A stretch of DNA of 64,000 bases from UBA7985 sp965661545 (lineage in GTDB: Bacteria > Pseudomonadota > Alphaproteobacteria > UBA7985). Location of the stretch: NCBI GenBank assembly GCA_965661545.1, contig CBFIEF010000009.1, positions 1-64,000 of the forward strand, in the 5' to 3' direction. Position numbers and translations under genes: made by a program. Below the pieces are notes generated by a model. The model did no database searches and was not told the DNA's origin. It saw nothing but the letters and a program-made list of their open reading frames with translations. The first letter of the stretch is position 1; each line of letters begins with the position of its first letter. This document shows, in pieces, positions 1-7,746 of the stretch.

Positions 1-63
1 TATTTTAGAATGTGTCTCGGTTTGTTTATTTTGAGCCTAAGCTCAACTGAGGGTCAGCAAATA

Positions 64-100
64 AACAAAGGCCTGCGCGGTTTCCCGGCAGGCCTTTGTT
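64..100 (-). terminator. Rho-independent terminator of gmaS
   Basis: A perfect 13-bp inverted repeat (64-76 and 88-100, 11-nt loop) lies 30 bp beyond the gmaS stop codon. On the minus strand the second arm is followed by a T-rich tail. It closes the mgsABC-gmaS transcript, so no mgd genes follow directly. A smaller 6-bp hairpin at 31-46 lies just beyond it. Confidence 0.8.
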
Positions 101-130
101 GTAAGCTCGTTTAAGGCGCGGTGAGGCGGC

Positions 131-1438
131 TTAGATGTCGAGGGTGTTTTCGCGTTCCCACTCGGAGAAATGCGAGGCGAAGGCGTTCCATTCTTGGTGC
201 TTGAGCTTCAGGTACGCCTTGGAGAAACCATCACCCATGGCGGACATCAGCTCTGGATCAGCCTCGTACTGGCGCAGGGCGTCGAGCAGGTTGAGCGGTA
301 GGCGCGGGGCGTCGGTGACGGTGTGGCCTTCGGCGTACATGTCGATGTCGTGGCGCTTGCCCGGATCGGCCTGGGTTTTTACACCCGACAGGCCCGCCGC
401 GATGATGATCGACTGCAGCAAGTACGGGTTCGCCGCGCCATCGGGCAGGCGGAGCTCGAAACGGCCCGGACCGGGGACACGAACCATGTGCGTGCGGTTG
501 TTGCCCGTCCACGTCACCGTGTTCGGCGCCCACGTTGCACCGGACATGGTGCGCGGCGCGTTGATGCGCTTGTAGGAGTTGACGGTCGGGTTGGTGATAG
601 CCGCCAGCGCGCTGGCGTGCTTCATGATCCCGCCGAGGAAGGTCCGACCGCGCGCGGACAGACCCAGCTCCATATCCTTGTCAGCAAAGACGTTGGTCTT
701 GCCATCCTTGTCCCACACCGAAATGTGGACGTGGCAACCGTTACCGGTCAGGCCAGCAATCGGCTTGGGCATGAACGTGGCGCGGTAGCCGTGCTTTTCC
801 GCAACCGACTTGACCATGAATTTGAAGAAGGAGTGCTTGTCGGCGGTGCGCAGGGCGTCGTCGAACTCCCAGTTCATCTCAAACTGGCCATTGGCGTCTT
901 CGTGGTCGTTCTGGTACGGACCCCAACCCAGCTCGAGCATGTAGTCACAGATCTCGGCAATCACATCATAGCGGCGCATCACGGCCTGTTGGTCGTAACA
1001 GGGCTTTTCAGCGGTGTCGTAGGGGTCGGAAATCTCTGTGCCTTCGGGGGTGAGCAAGAAGAACTCGGCTTCAACGCCGGTTTTCACGTGCATGCCCTGA
1101 GCTTCGGCTTCACCGATCAGGCGGTTGAGGACGTTCCGCGGGCCTTGATCAACCAGCTCGTCCTCCATCACGAGGTTGGAGGCAACCCACGCCACCTCTG
1201 GCTTCCACGGCAACTGGATGACGGAGGAGGGGTCAGGCACGGCCAGCATGTCGGCGTGCGCCGGGGTCATGTCGAGCCAGCTGGCAAAACCAGCGAAGCC
1301 TGCGCCGTCTTCTTGCATGTCCGCAATGGCTTGTGCCGGGACCAGCTTGGCGCGCTGTGCGCCGAACAAGTCCGTGTAGGAGACCATGAAGTACTTCACG
1401 CCCTTTTCTTTGGCAAAGGTGGCTAGATCGAGTGTCAT
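131..1438 (-). CDS. gmaS: Gamma-glutamylmethylamide synthetase (GlnT-type glutamine synthetase family)
   Basis: A 435-residue class III (GlnT-like) glutamine synthetase homologue. GmaS ligates methylamine to glutamate using ATP, the entry step of the cytoplasmic N-methylglutamate pathway. Visible family signatures are the glutamate-binding stretch GNGCHVHIS near residue 240 and the ATP/glutamate motifs KRINAPR and RFELRLPDGAANPYL further on. Sequence alone does not separate GmaS from ammonia-using GlnT. The choice rests on being last in an operon with mgsABC and on the nearby tmm and dmm genes. It lies 113 bp after mgsC, with a strong hairpin in the gap, so its expression may be set separately. 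The start is ATG at 1438 with an AGGAG-like site upstream. Confidence 0.8.
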   Translation of the reverse strand: MTLDLATFAKEKGVKYFMVSYTDLFGAQRAKLVPAQAIADMQEDGAGFAGFASWLDMTPAHADMLAVPDPSSVIQLPWKPEVAWVASNLVMEDELVDQGPRNVLNRLIGEAEAQGMHVKTGVEAEFFLLTPEGTEISDPYDTAEKPCYDQQAVMRRYDVIAEICDYMLELGWGPYQNDHEDANGQFEMNWEFDDALRTADKHSFFKFMVKSVAEKHGYRATFMPKPIAGLTGNGCHVHISVWDKDGKTNVFADKDMELGLSARGRTFLGGIMKHASALAAITNPTVNSYKRINAPRTMSGATWAPNTVTWTGNNRTHMVRVPGPGRFELRLPDGAANPYLLQSIIIAAGLSGVKTQADPGKRHDIDMYAEGHTVTDAPRLPLNLLDALRQYEADPELMSAMGDGFSKAYLKLKHQEWNAFASHFSEWERENTLDI

Positions 1439-1508
1439 GGCAATCTCCTCTTAAATTCAAGTGCCGATCGGTGGAACCCACTCAAAGGGGGTTTTGAGGT
1501 CAAACGCA

Positions 1509-1543
1509 AAAGTGGCCTCTGATGGGGTATCAGAGACCACTTT
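1509..1543 (-). promoter_or_regulatory. Intercistronic hairpin between mgsC and gmaS
   Basis: Arms 1509-1523 and 1529-1543 pair over 15 positions with one mismatch (C1516/A1536) around a GGGGT loop. It sits just after the mgsC stop and lacks a proper T-run on the minus strand. It is therefore more likely a partial terminator or mRNA-stabilising structure than a full stop. Confidence 0.6.
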
Positions 1544-1551
1544 CACAACAA

Positions 1552-2886
1552 TTAAAAGCCGCCGTGTCCGGGGATCCATGTGGTTCCGGCGAGCGGAACG
1601 CGGGCCATGGCCGAGGCTTCGATGGTCAGGGCGCACAGGTCATCGGGTTCGAGGTTGTGCACGTGGCTCTTGCCGCAGGCGCGCGCGATGGTCTGCGCTT
1701 CCAACGTCATCACCTTGAGGTAATTTGACAGGCGGCGACCGCCCAAAATCGGGTCAAGACGGCTGGCGAGCTCAGGATCCTGCGTGTTGATGCCGGCGGG
1801 GTCTCGGCCTTCATGCCAGTCGTCATAGGCCCCAGCGGTGGTGCCGAGCTTCTGATATTCTGCTTCCAACGCCGGGTCGTTATCGCCCAGCGCAATCAGT
1901 GCAGCGGTGCCAATGGAAACGGCATCTGCGCCCAGTGCGATGGCCTTGGCCACGTCTGCGCCTGAGCGAATACCGCCCGAGAGCACGAGCTGTACGCCGT
2001 CGCGGTGCATGTCCAGGTCTTGCAGCGCCTGAACCGCGGGACGGATGCAGGCGAGGGTTGGCTGTCCCACATGCTCGATAAACACATCCTGCGTGGCGGC
2101 TGTACCGCCCTGCATCCCATCAAGCACAACGACGTCCGCACCAGCCTTTACCGCCAGCGTGGTGTCGAAGTAGGGGCGAGCGCCGCCAACTTTGACGTAG
2201 ATCGGCACTGGCCAGTTGGTGATTTCGCGCAGTTCCATGATCTTGATCTCAAGGTCATCGGGGCCGGTCCAATCGGGGTGGCGACAGGCCGAGCGCTGGT
2301 CAATGCCTTGTGGCAGGTTGCGCATTTCGGCCACGCGATCGGAAATTTTCTGACCCAGCAGCATGCCGCCGCCGCCGGGCTTCGCGCCCTGACCGACCAC
2401 GATCTCGATCGCATCTGCGCGGCGCAGGTCATCGGGGTTCATGCCATAGCGAGAGGGCAGGTACTGGTACACCAGCTTGTCCGAATGCCCGCGCTCTTCC
2501 TCTGTCATCCCGCCGTCGCCGGTGGTGGTGGAGGTGCCAGCAGCGGTCGCGCCACGGCCCAAGGCTTCCTTCGCCGGACCCGACAGGGCGCCAAAGCTCA
2601 TGCCTGCGATAGTGATCGGAATATCCAACTCAATCGGGCGTTCGGCGTAGCGTGTGCCGAGCGTAACGGCGGTTTCACACTTCTCCCGATAGCCTTCGAG
2701 CGGGTAGCGGGAGACCGACGCGCCCAGAAACAGCAGGTCGTCAAAGTGGGGAACCCGGCGCTTCGCACCGCCGCCGCGAATATCATAAATGCCAGTGGCG
2801 GCCGCGCGGCGGATTTCACTGTTCGTGCGGTCGTCAAACGTGGCCGACTTAACCGGCGCAGTCTGTGGGATCTTGCTATCAGACAT
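1552..2886 (-). CDS. mgsC: N-methylglutamate synthase subunit C (glutamate synthase-like FMN/Fe-S domain)
   Basis: A 444-residue protein matching the FMN-binding central domain of glutamate synthase. MgsC is the catalytic subunit of N-methylglutamate synthase, which makes N-methylglutamate from gamma-glutamylmethylamide and 2-oxoglutarate. Visible are the barrel motifs YVKVGGARPY and LDGMQGGTAAT, the FMN phosphate-binding stretch LSGGIRSGADVAKAIALGAD (around residue 310) and C-terminal cysteines (ARACGKSHV, then DDLCAL) that may be part of an iron-sulfur site. It follows mgsB in the same orientation with a 36-bp gap. The stand-alone domain split over three genes is typical of Mgs/Glx clusters rather than of housekeeping GltB. 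Confidence 0.85.
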   Translation of the reverse strand: MSDSKIPQTAPVKSATFDDRTNSEIRRAAATGIYDIRGGGAKRRVPHFDDLLFLGASVSRYPLEGYREKCETAVTLGTRYAERPIELDIPITIAGMSFGALSGPAKEALGRGATAAGTSTTTGDGGMTEEERGHSDKLVYQYLPSRYGMNPDDLRRADAIEIVVGQGAKPGGGGMLLGQKISDRVAEMRNLPQGIDQRSACRHPDWTGPDDLEIKIMELREITNWPVPIYVKVGGARPYFDTTLAVKAGADVVVLDGMQGGTAATQDVFIEHVGQPTLACIRPAVQALQDLDMHRDGVQLVLSGGIRSGADVAKAIALGADAVSIGTAALIALGDNDPALEAEYQKLGTTAGAYDDWHEGRDPAGINTQDPELASRLDPILGGRRLSNYLKVMTLEAQTIARACGKSHVHNLEPDDLCALTIEASAMARVPLAGTTWIPGHGGF

Positions 2887-2922
2887 CAGTAACGTCCTCG
2901 TATCGATTAGCGGGCAGCGCGT

Positions 2923-3621
2923 TTAGTAGGAGGACGCGTTGTCGATGTTGAAAGTATAAAGCTGGCGAGCGGAGCCGTAGCGCGTGAATTCTTCGGGTTT
3001 GGCGTCTGATCCGGCCCGCTCCAGCAGGTCGGTGAGCAACTCGAGATGCTCGGGGCGCATTTCCTTCTTAATGCAATCCGCGCCTAGGCTCTTGACCGAA
3101 CCCCGCACAAAAAGGCGGGCTTCATAGAGAGAATCGCCCAGCGCATCTCCCGCATCACCGCACACAACCAGTGTGCCGCTCTGTGCCATAAACGCGGACA
3201 TGTGGCCAATGCTGCCGTGCACGACAATGTCGATGCCCTTCATCGAGATCCCGCAGCGCGAAGCCGCGTTGCCCTTGACCACCAGCAAACCACCGCGCCC
3301 GGTCGCGCCGGCGTACTGGCTGGCGTCGCCTTCGATCACAACGGTGCCGGACATCATATTTTCCGCCACGCCCGGACCGGCTGAGCCGTGAACGTTGATG
3401 CTGGCTTCCTTGTTCATACCGGCACAGTAGTAGCCCGTAGAACCAGCCACCGTGACCTCAATCGGTCCATCCAAGCCCACAGCAATGGCGTGCGAGCCCT
3501 TTGGATTCTCGATGGTCCAATCGGTTTCGTTGGATTGCGTGGCCGCAACGTCGCGGGCAGCTTTCTGTAGCGTTTTGTTGAGTGTGCGCAGGCCATCCTG
3601 AGCGAGATCAATCGTGGGCAT
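2923..3621 (-). CDS. mgsB: N-methylglutamate synthase subunit B (GXGXG beta-helix)
   Basis: A 232-residue protein equivalent to the C-terminal GXGXG right-handed beta-helix domain of the glutamate synthase large subunit. The repeated glycine pattern is clear (VAGSTGYYCAGM, VHGSAGPGVAENMMSG, GDASQYAGATGRGG, VHGSIGHMSAFM). In glutamate synthase this domain holds the amidotransferase and FMN domains together, so MgsB is inferred to be the structural link between MgsA and MgsC. It starts 3 bp after the mgsA stop codon, which implies translational coupling. A GlxC role in another glutamate-synthase-like complex is the alternative; the methylamine context favours MgsB. Confidence 0.82.
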   Translation of the reverse strand: MPTIDLAQDGLRTLNKTLQKAARDVAATQSNETDWTIENPKGSHAIAVGLDGPIEVTVAGSTGYYCAGMNKEASINVHGSAGPGVAENMMSGTVVIEGDASQYAGATGRGGLLVVKGNAASRCGISMKGIDIVVHGSIGHMSAFMAQSGTLVVCGDAGDALGDSLYEARLFVRGSVKSLGADCIKKEMRPEHLELLTDLLERAGSDAKPEEFTRYGSARQLYTFNIDNASSY

Positions 3622-3624
3622 GGA

Positions 3625-4521
3625 TTAGCGCTCCCAGAAGTAAACGTTTGCAGGCTCAGGTTCCCAAACACGCGCGGTATCGATGCCGGGCAGGGAGACG
3701 AGCGCGCGGTATTCAGAACCAAAGGCGACGTACTGGTCAGTCTCGGCCATGACAGCAGGCTTGCAGGCGATGGGGTCACGCAGCACGCCAAAGCCGTTCT
3801 TGGTACCAACAACAAAGGTAAAGAAGCCGTCGAGGTCGTCGAGACTGTCTTCCAACGCTTCACCGAGGTTGCGACCCTGGTTCATGCGGTGCGTGAGGTA
3901 GGCGGCTGCGACTTCAGAATCGTTTTCGGTCTCGATGTGCACACCATTGCGACGCAAACGACGGCGCAAGCTGTTATGATTCGACAGCGAGCCGTTGTGG
4001 ACGAGGCATTGATCCGCGCCGGTCGAAAACGGGTGTGCGCCCATCGTTGTAACCGCAGACTCGGTCGCCATGCGGGTGTGGCCGATGCCGTGCGTGCCGC
4101 TCATCTGATTGATGTTGAAACGGGCTGCCACGTCTTTGGGCAGGCCAACTTCCTTGTAGATTTCCATGCTGTCACCGGTAGACATGATGCGCAGCTCACT
4201 GTGCGCATCCCGCAGGTGCGCCACCAGTTTTTCCGCGTTGCTGCCGTCGGTGGTGATCACTGCATGGGTGGATTTTTCTTCGATATCACAAGGACTTCCG
4301 GTCGCTGAAGACAGGTGAGCGGCCAAGCCGTTGAAGCCGTTCGTAGGGTCATCAGACTGCACGGTGACTTTAAAACTAGAGCCTTGAGACGCGCCGTAGA
4401 GCGCAATGCCCGCACTATCTGGACCACGGTCCGTCATAGTCACCAGCATTTCCGACAACATTCCGCCCAGTTGGGGCGACAGGCTGTCGTCCTTCAGAAA
4501 CAATCCAACAATTCCACACAT
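3625..4521 (-). CDS. mgsA: N-methylglutamate synthase subunit A (class II glutamine amidotransferase)
   Basis: A 298-residue Ntn-type class II amidotransferase and first gene of the operon. It begins MCGIVGLF, so Cys2 becomes the N-terminal nucleophile after Met removal. Further family motifs are GIGHTRMATES and the HNGSLSNH stretch that lines the glutamine pocket. In N-methylglutamate synthase this subunit is inferred to release the methylamino group from gamma-glutamylmethylamide for transfer to MgsC. At about 300 residues it is the stand-alone domain, much shorter than GltB. Its promoter lies in the 367-bp region shared with dmmD. Confidence 0.83.
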   Translation of the reverse strand: MCGIVGLFLKDDSLSPQLGGMLSEMLVTMTDRGPDSAGIALYGASQGSSFKVTVQSDDPTNGFNGLAAHLSSATGSPCDIEEKSTHAVITTDGSNAEKLVAHLRDAHSELRIMSTGDSMEIYKEVGLPKDVAARFNINQMSGTHGIGHTRMATESAVTTMGAHPFSTGADQCLVHNGSLSNHNSLRRRLRRNGVHIETENDSEVAAAYLTHRMNQGRNLGEALEDSLDDLDGFFTFVVGTKNGFGVLRDPIACKPAVMAETDQYVAFGSEYRALVSLPGIDTARVWEPEPANVYFWER

Positions 4522-4888
4522 ACGAAGTTCCTTGGTTCTTTTGCGCGCTTCGCCATTTTATCGGCGGCGGCACAGGCTCTTACTATACCCACTATAGACA
4601 GTCAAAAAATCAACTGAAAAGAAAAAAAGTTTCTTAAGAGGGAATTTTTTTGACGCAGTAACATCTGTCAAAATTGGTCTAACTCACCTTAGTTTCAAAG
4701 TCATGAAGTTAATCGGTTTCGACTTAAAAGTTAAAGATAGCCCTGAGAAATATTCCCTTTAAGAAAAAAAGTTCACCAATAGTCTTGCAAAGCAGGGCTG
4801 GATTTTGTCAACATAGAGCAACGTTGACAGTCGGATCCGGGGTTCGCTGTCAGGAACACCGCAGATGATTTTTAATCGGAGATAAACG
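4522..4888. promoter_or_regulatory. Divergent mgsA/dmmD promoter region with spaced inverted repeat
   Basis: A 367-bp AT-rich intergenic region between the two divergent operons. It holds two copies of one motif in opposite orientation: TTCTTAAGAGGGAAT at 4631-4645 and its near reverse complement ATTCCCTTTAAGAA at 4752-4765, each beside an A/T tract. They are about 107 bp apart, as for a regulator that loops DNA or controls both promoters. A related core (TTTAAAGGGAAAT) lies upstream of tmm. The dmmD ribosome binding site GGAG lies about 8 nt before its ATG. The operator role is inferred; no specific promoter boxes are assigned. Confidence 0.5.
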
Positions 4889-6022
4889 ATGACCGCTTCC
4901 TGGAGATTTTCCACGCTGGGTGAACGCCACCGCGCGATGGGCTCAACGCTTGAAGACTGGTCCGGCATGGGGACAGCCTGGACCTACGATAAGGATCAAG
5001 AAGAAGAATACGTTGCGATCCGGACCAAAGCCGGCGTCATGGACGTGTCTGGCTTGAAGAAGGTCCACATCACGGGCCCTCACGCCTCTCACGTCATCGA
5101 TCGCGCGACCACGCGGAATGTGGAGAAGATTAAACCGGGTCGCTCGAGCTATGCCTGCATGCTTAACGAAGCGGGCAAGTTCGTTGATGACTGCGTGATC
5201 TATCGCACCGGTCCTAACGCTTGGATGGTCGTACACGGTTCCGGCGCTGGCCACGAGGCGCTGACCATGGCTGCCACGGGCCGCGATGTTTCGATCCGCT
5301 TTGACGATAACCTGCACGATATTTCGTTCCAGGGTCCGCTGTCGGTTGAGTTCCTCGATAAGTATGTCGATGGTATTCGCGACCTGCCGTACTTCGCGCA
5401 CATGCAGACCGCGCTGTTTGGTCTGCCAGTGATGATTTCCCGGACCGGTTACACGGGCGAGCGGGGCTACGAGATCTTCTGTCGTGGCCAAGACGCACCG
5501 ACCATCTGGGACCGGATCGTGGAAGAGGGGGCTCCGATGGGCATCATCCCAACGCGTTTCACGACACTCGATTTGCTTCGGGCGGAATCCTACCTTCTGT
5601 TCTTCCCTTACGATAACTCCGAGATGTACCCGTTCGAGAACGACGTTACCGGCGATACGCTGTGGGAGCTGGGCTTGGACTTCACTGTTTCCCCGGGCAA
5701 AGTCGGTTTCCGCGGGGCGGAAGAGCACTACCGCCTGAAGGGTAAGGAGCGCTTCAAGATCTATGGTGTCATGCTCGACGGCACGACCCCGGCGGACGAA
5801 GGCGCGCCGTTGATTAAGGACGGCAAGCAAGTGGGTGTCGTTACCGTGGGTATGTACTCCAGCGTGAACAAGCACAACGTCGGTATTGCTCGGATGCCGG
5901 TCGATTGTGCCGTTGACGGGACTGAAATGGTGGTCGCCAACGAAAGCGGCGACGTGAAGTGCAAGGCGCACTCCATGCCATTCTATGACCCTGATAAGAA
6001 GCGCCGCACAGCCAAAGGCTAA
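4889..6022 (+). CDS. dmmD: Dimethylamine N-demethylase tetrahydrofolate-binding subunit (GcvT family)
   Basis: A 377-residue GcvT-family (aminomethyltransferase, folate-binding) protein. In the haem-dependent oxidative N-demethylase, the delta subunit of this family binds tetrahydrofolate and traps the formaldehyde from demethylation as methylene-THF. The T-protein fold is recognisable by the RTKAGVMDVSGL start, the SRTGYTGERGYEIF stretch near residue 190 and the C-terminal GVVTVGMYSS region. It is first in an operon with dmmA, dmmB and dmmC. It is separated from dmmA by 91 bp containing a perfect 12-bp hairpin, so it may be made in excess. A DmdA (DMSP demethylase) role was considered; the operon argues against it. 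Confidence 0.8.
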   Translation: MTASWRFSTLGERHRAMGSTLEDWSGMGTAWTYDKDQEEEYVAIRTKAGVMDVSGLKKVHITGPHASHVIDRATTRNVEKIKPGRSSYACMLNEAGKFVDDCVIYRTGPNAWMVVHGSGAGHEALTMAATGRDVSIRFDDNLHDISFQGPLSVEFLDKYVDGIRDLPYFAHMQTALFGLPVMISRTGYTGERGYEIFCRGQDAPTIWDRIVEEGAPMGIIPTRFTTLDLLRAESYLLFFPYDNSEMYPFENDVTGDTLWELGLDFTVSPGKVGFRGAEEHYRLKGKERFKIYGVMLDGTTPADEGAPLIKDGKQVGVVTVGMYSSVNKHNVGIARMPVDCAVDGTEMVVANESGDVKCKAHSMPFYDPDKKRRTAKG

Positions 6023-6039
6023 GCAGCGCACTCCTCGGC

Positions 6040-6075
6040 AATCGTGCGAGCATGGTCTAGGGCGCTCGCACGATT
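6040..6075 (+). promoter_or_regulatory. Perfect hairpin between dmmD and dmmA
   Basis: AATCGTGCGAGC (6040-6051) and GCTCGCACGATT (6064-6075) form a perfect 12-bp stem with a 12-nt loop, followed by TCCCGTTTTC. It lies 17 bp after the dmmD stop codon. The weak T tail suggests a leaky terminator or an mRNA 3'-end stabiliser that separates dmmD from dmmABC levels. Confidence 0.65.
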
Positions 6076-6113
6076 TCCCGTTTTCGACGATCAAACCATC
6101 GGTGACGGAATCT

Positions 6114-6725
6114 ATGACCAAAACCCATTTTGAACCCTCAATTAAAAGCCGCCCCGTTTACGGCGTGCTAGAGGCCCGCACCGGGTCCGAGCACGTTTTC
6201 GTGGCCAACGCTGAGGGGGCAGAAGCCATCCTCGACGTGGCAAAGTCGGCTGGCACAGACTTCTGGAACACAGCGCACATCATTTACGTACCGGGCCGCA
6301 GCGGAGAGACCTTTCAGGCCGCCCTCAAGGCTCTGGGCGCGCCTAAGTTTTACATCGCGTCAAACATCAGCAGCGCCCTCAATCGTTTGGTCCGATCGCT
6401 TGAAGACTGCCGAATGGGAACGCAGTTCTATCTCACCGGGACGGAGGGGTTAATGGGGCAGGCCATGCGCGATATCATGGCCGCTGGCATCTCCCACATG
6501 TCGATCCAGACCGAGCATCGAGGCTCCTTGGCCCGCCGCGTTCAGTGCGTGCACTGCAAGGGCTTCGCCGAAGATGTCACCACCGATCCCTATCAGTGCC
6601 CGCATTGCGACCTCCACCTGTTCGTGCGTGATCACTACTCCCGCCGACTTGCAGCATTCCAAGCAGTGCGCATCGACGCCGAAGACCACGGCAACGTTCC
6701 CCCGGCTGAGGAGGTGTTTCCATGA
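6114..6725 (+). CDS. dmmA: Dimethylamine monooxygenase subunit DmmA
   Basis: A 203-residue protein of the DmmA family, the small subunit of dimethylamine monooxygenase. Its C-terminal part carries a zinc-ribbon-like CxxC pair (CVHC near residue 143, CPHC near residue 160); the N-terminal part is an alpha/beta domain of unclear detail. ATG at 6114 is chosen because upstream in-frame codons would run back through the hairpin and into dmmD. The gene overlaps dmmB by 4 bp (ATGA), so the two are translationally coupled. The exact biochemical role of this subunit is not visible from the sequence; assembly or electron transfer is likely. Confidence 0.78.
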   Translation: MTKTHFEPSIKSRPVYGVLEARTGSEHVFVANAEGAEAILDVAKSAGTDFWNTAHIIYVPGRSGETFQAALKALGAPKFYIASNISSALNRLVRSLEDCRMGTQFYLTGTEGLMGQAMRDIMAAGISHMSIQTEHRGSLARRVQCVHCKGFAEDVTTDPYQCPHCDLHLFVRDHYSRRLAAFQAVRIDAEDHGNVPPAEEVFP

Positions 6726-7711
6726 GCAATGAGAAAATTAAGCTCGATGTTGTTGTCTCGGCCATTATTGAAGTGACTGACGAGATCAAGCGGTTTGAAT
6801 TCCAACGGGCCGACGGCCAACCCTTTCCCCCGTTTTCCGGCGGGGCTCATGTCGTCGTTGAGATGAACGACGATGGCACCCGGCGTCTCAACCCCTATTC
6901 TCTGATGAGCGATCCCGCTGATACCTCGACCTACGCGATTTCGGTACGCCGTGACGACGTGGGGCGGGGCGGTTCGCTCTATCTTCACGAAAAGCTCAAG
7001 ACCGGCGACCACGTTCAGCTTTCCATGCCGAACAACCTGTTCTCGCTGGATCGGACGGCATCCAAGCACTTGATGGTCGCAGGTGGGATTGGGATCACCC
7101 CGTTCCTCAGTCAAATCAAACAGTTGAAGGCGCAAAAGGGCCGCTTGGGGACGGCTGGTAAGGCAGACTTCGAGCTGCATTACTTCACCCGCGAGTCAGC
7201 AAAGACAGCATACTTGGCGGACCTCAGCGGCGATGCTGCCGTCAGCCTTGAGACCTACTTCGACAATGAAGATCCAGATCGTGATTTGACCGGCGTAATG
7301 GCGCGCCAGCCCTTGGGGACGCATCTCTATGTTTGTGGGCCGAAGCCAATGATCGACATTGTCATCAATCAGGCACTGTCGGTTGGTTGGCCGATTGAGA
7401 ACATCCACCACGAGGAATTCGTCGCCCCGCAACCGGGCAAGCCGTTCACGGTGGAACTCGCGCAAAGCGGCCTGACGGTCAGTGTGGGCGAGCGCCAATC
7501 TCTGTTGGAAGCCATCGAAGAAGCCGGCGTGGACGCTCCGTACATGTGTCGTGGTGGCGCCTGCGGACAGTGTGAAACCAAGATCATCGCGTGCGATGGC
7601 ACCATTGAACACAACGACCACTGGCTGACCGATGATCAGCGGGCGAGCAAGCAGGCGATCATGCCCTGCATGTCCCGCTTCACCGGTAACAAGTTGGTTT
7701 TGGAGCGCTAG
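6722..7711 (+). CDS. dmmB: Dimethylamine monooxygenase reductase subunit DmmB (FMN/2Fe-2S)
   Basis: A 329-residue phthalate dioxygenase reductase/VanB-type protein. It has an N-terminal flavin-binding barrel (RRLNPYSLMS around residue 57), a nucleotide-binding domain (VAGGIGITPFLSQ, then YVCGPKPMI) and a C-terminal plant-type 2Fe-2S ferredoxin domain with the cluster motif CRGGACGQC plus a distal cysteine in MPCMSR. It passes electrons from NAD(P)H through FMN and 2Fe-2S to the haem subunit DmmC. It is coupled to dmmA by a 4-bp overlap and is followed 35 bp later by dmmC, which has its own strong AGGAGG site. Confidence 0.87.
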   Translation: MSNEKIKLDVVVSAIIEVTDEIKRFEFQRADGQPFPPFSGGAHVVVEMNDDGTRRLNPYSLMSDPADTSTYAISVRRDDVGRGGSLYLHEKLKTGDHVQLSMPNNLFSLDRTASKHLMVAGGIGITPFLSQIKQLKAQKGRLGTAGKADFELHYFTRESAKTAYLADLSGDAAVSLETYFDNEDPDRDLTGVMARQPLGTHLYVCGPKPMIDIVINQALSVGWPIENIHHEEFVAPQPGKPFTVELAQSGLTVSVGERQSLLEAIEEAGVDAPYMCRGGACGQCETKIIACDGTIEHNDHWLTDDQRASKQAIMPCMSRFTGNKLVLER

Positions 7712-7746
7712 TCGGCGCTATTGATAGATAAGGAGGGTCGTGCACC

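Noticed and set aside
323..1426. Long plus-strand frame (367 codons) over gmaS
   Set aside because: Antisense shadow of a GC-rich gene with strong family motifs on the other strand; no domain in the translation.
4889..6022. DMSP demethylase (DmdA) for the GcvT-family gene
   Set aside because: Same superfamily, but the operon with dmmA, dmmB and dmmC points to the dimethylamine demethylase folate subunit.
4943..6121. 392-codon minus-strand frame over dmmD
   Set aside because: Shadow of the GcvT-family gene; the translation is rich in His, Arg and Val with no family pattern.
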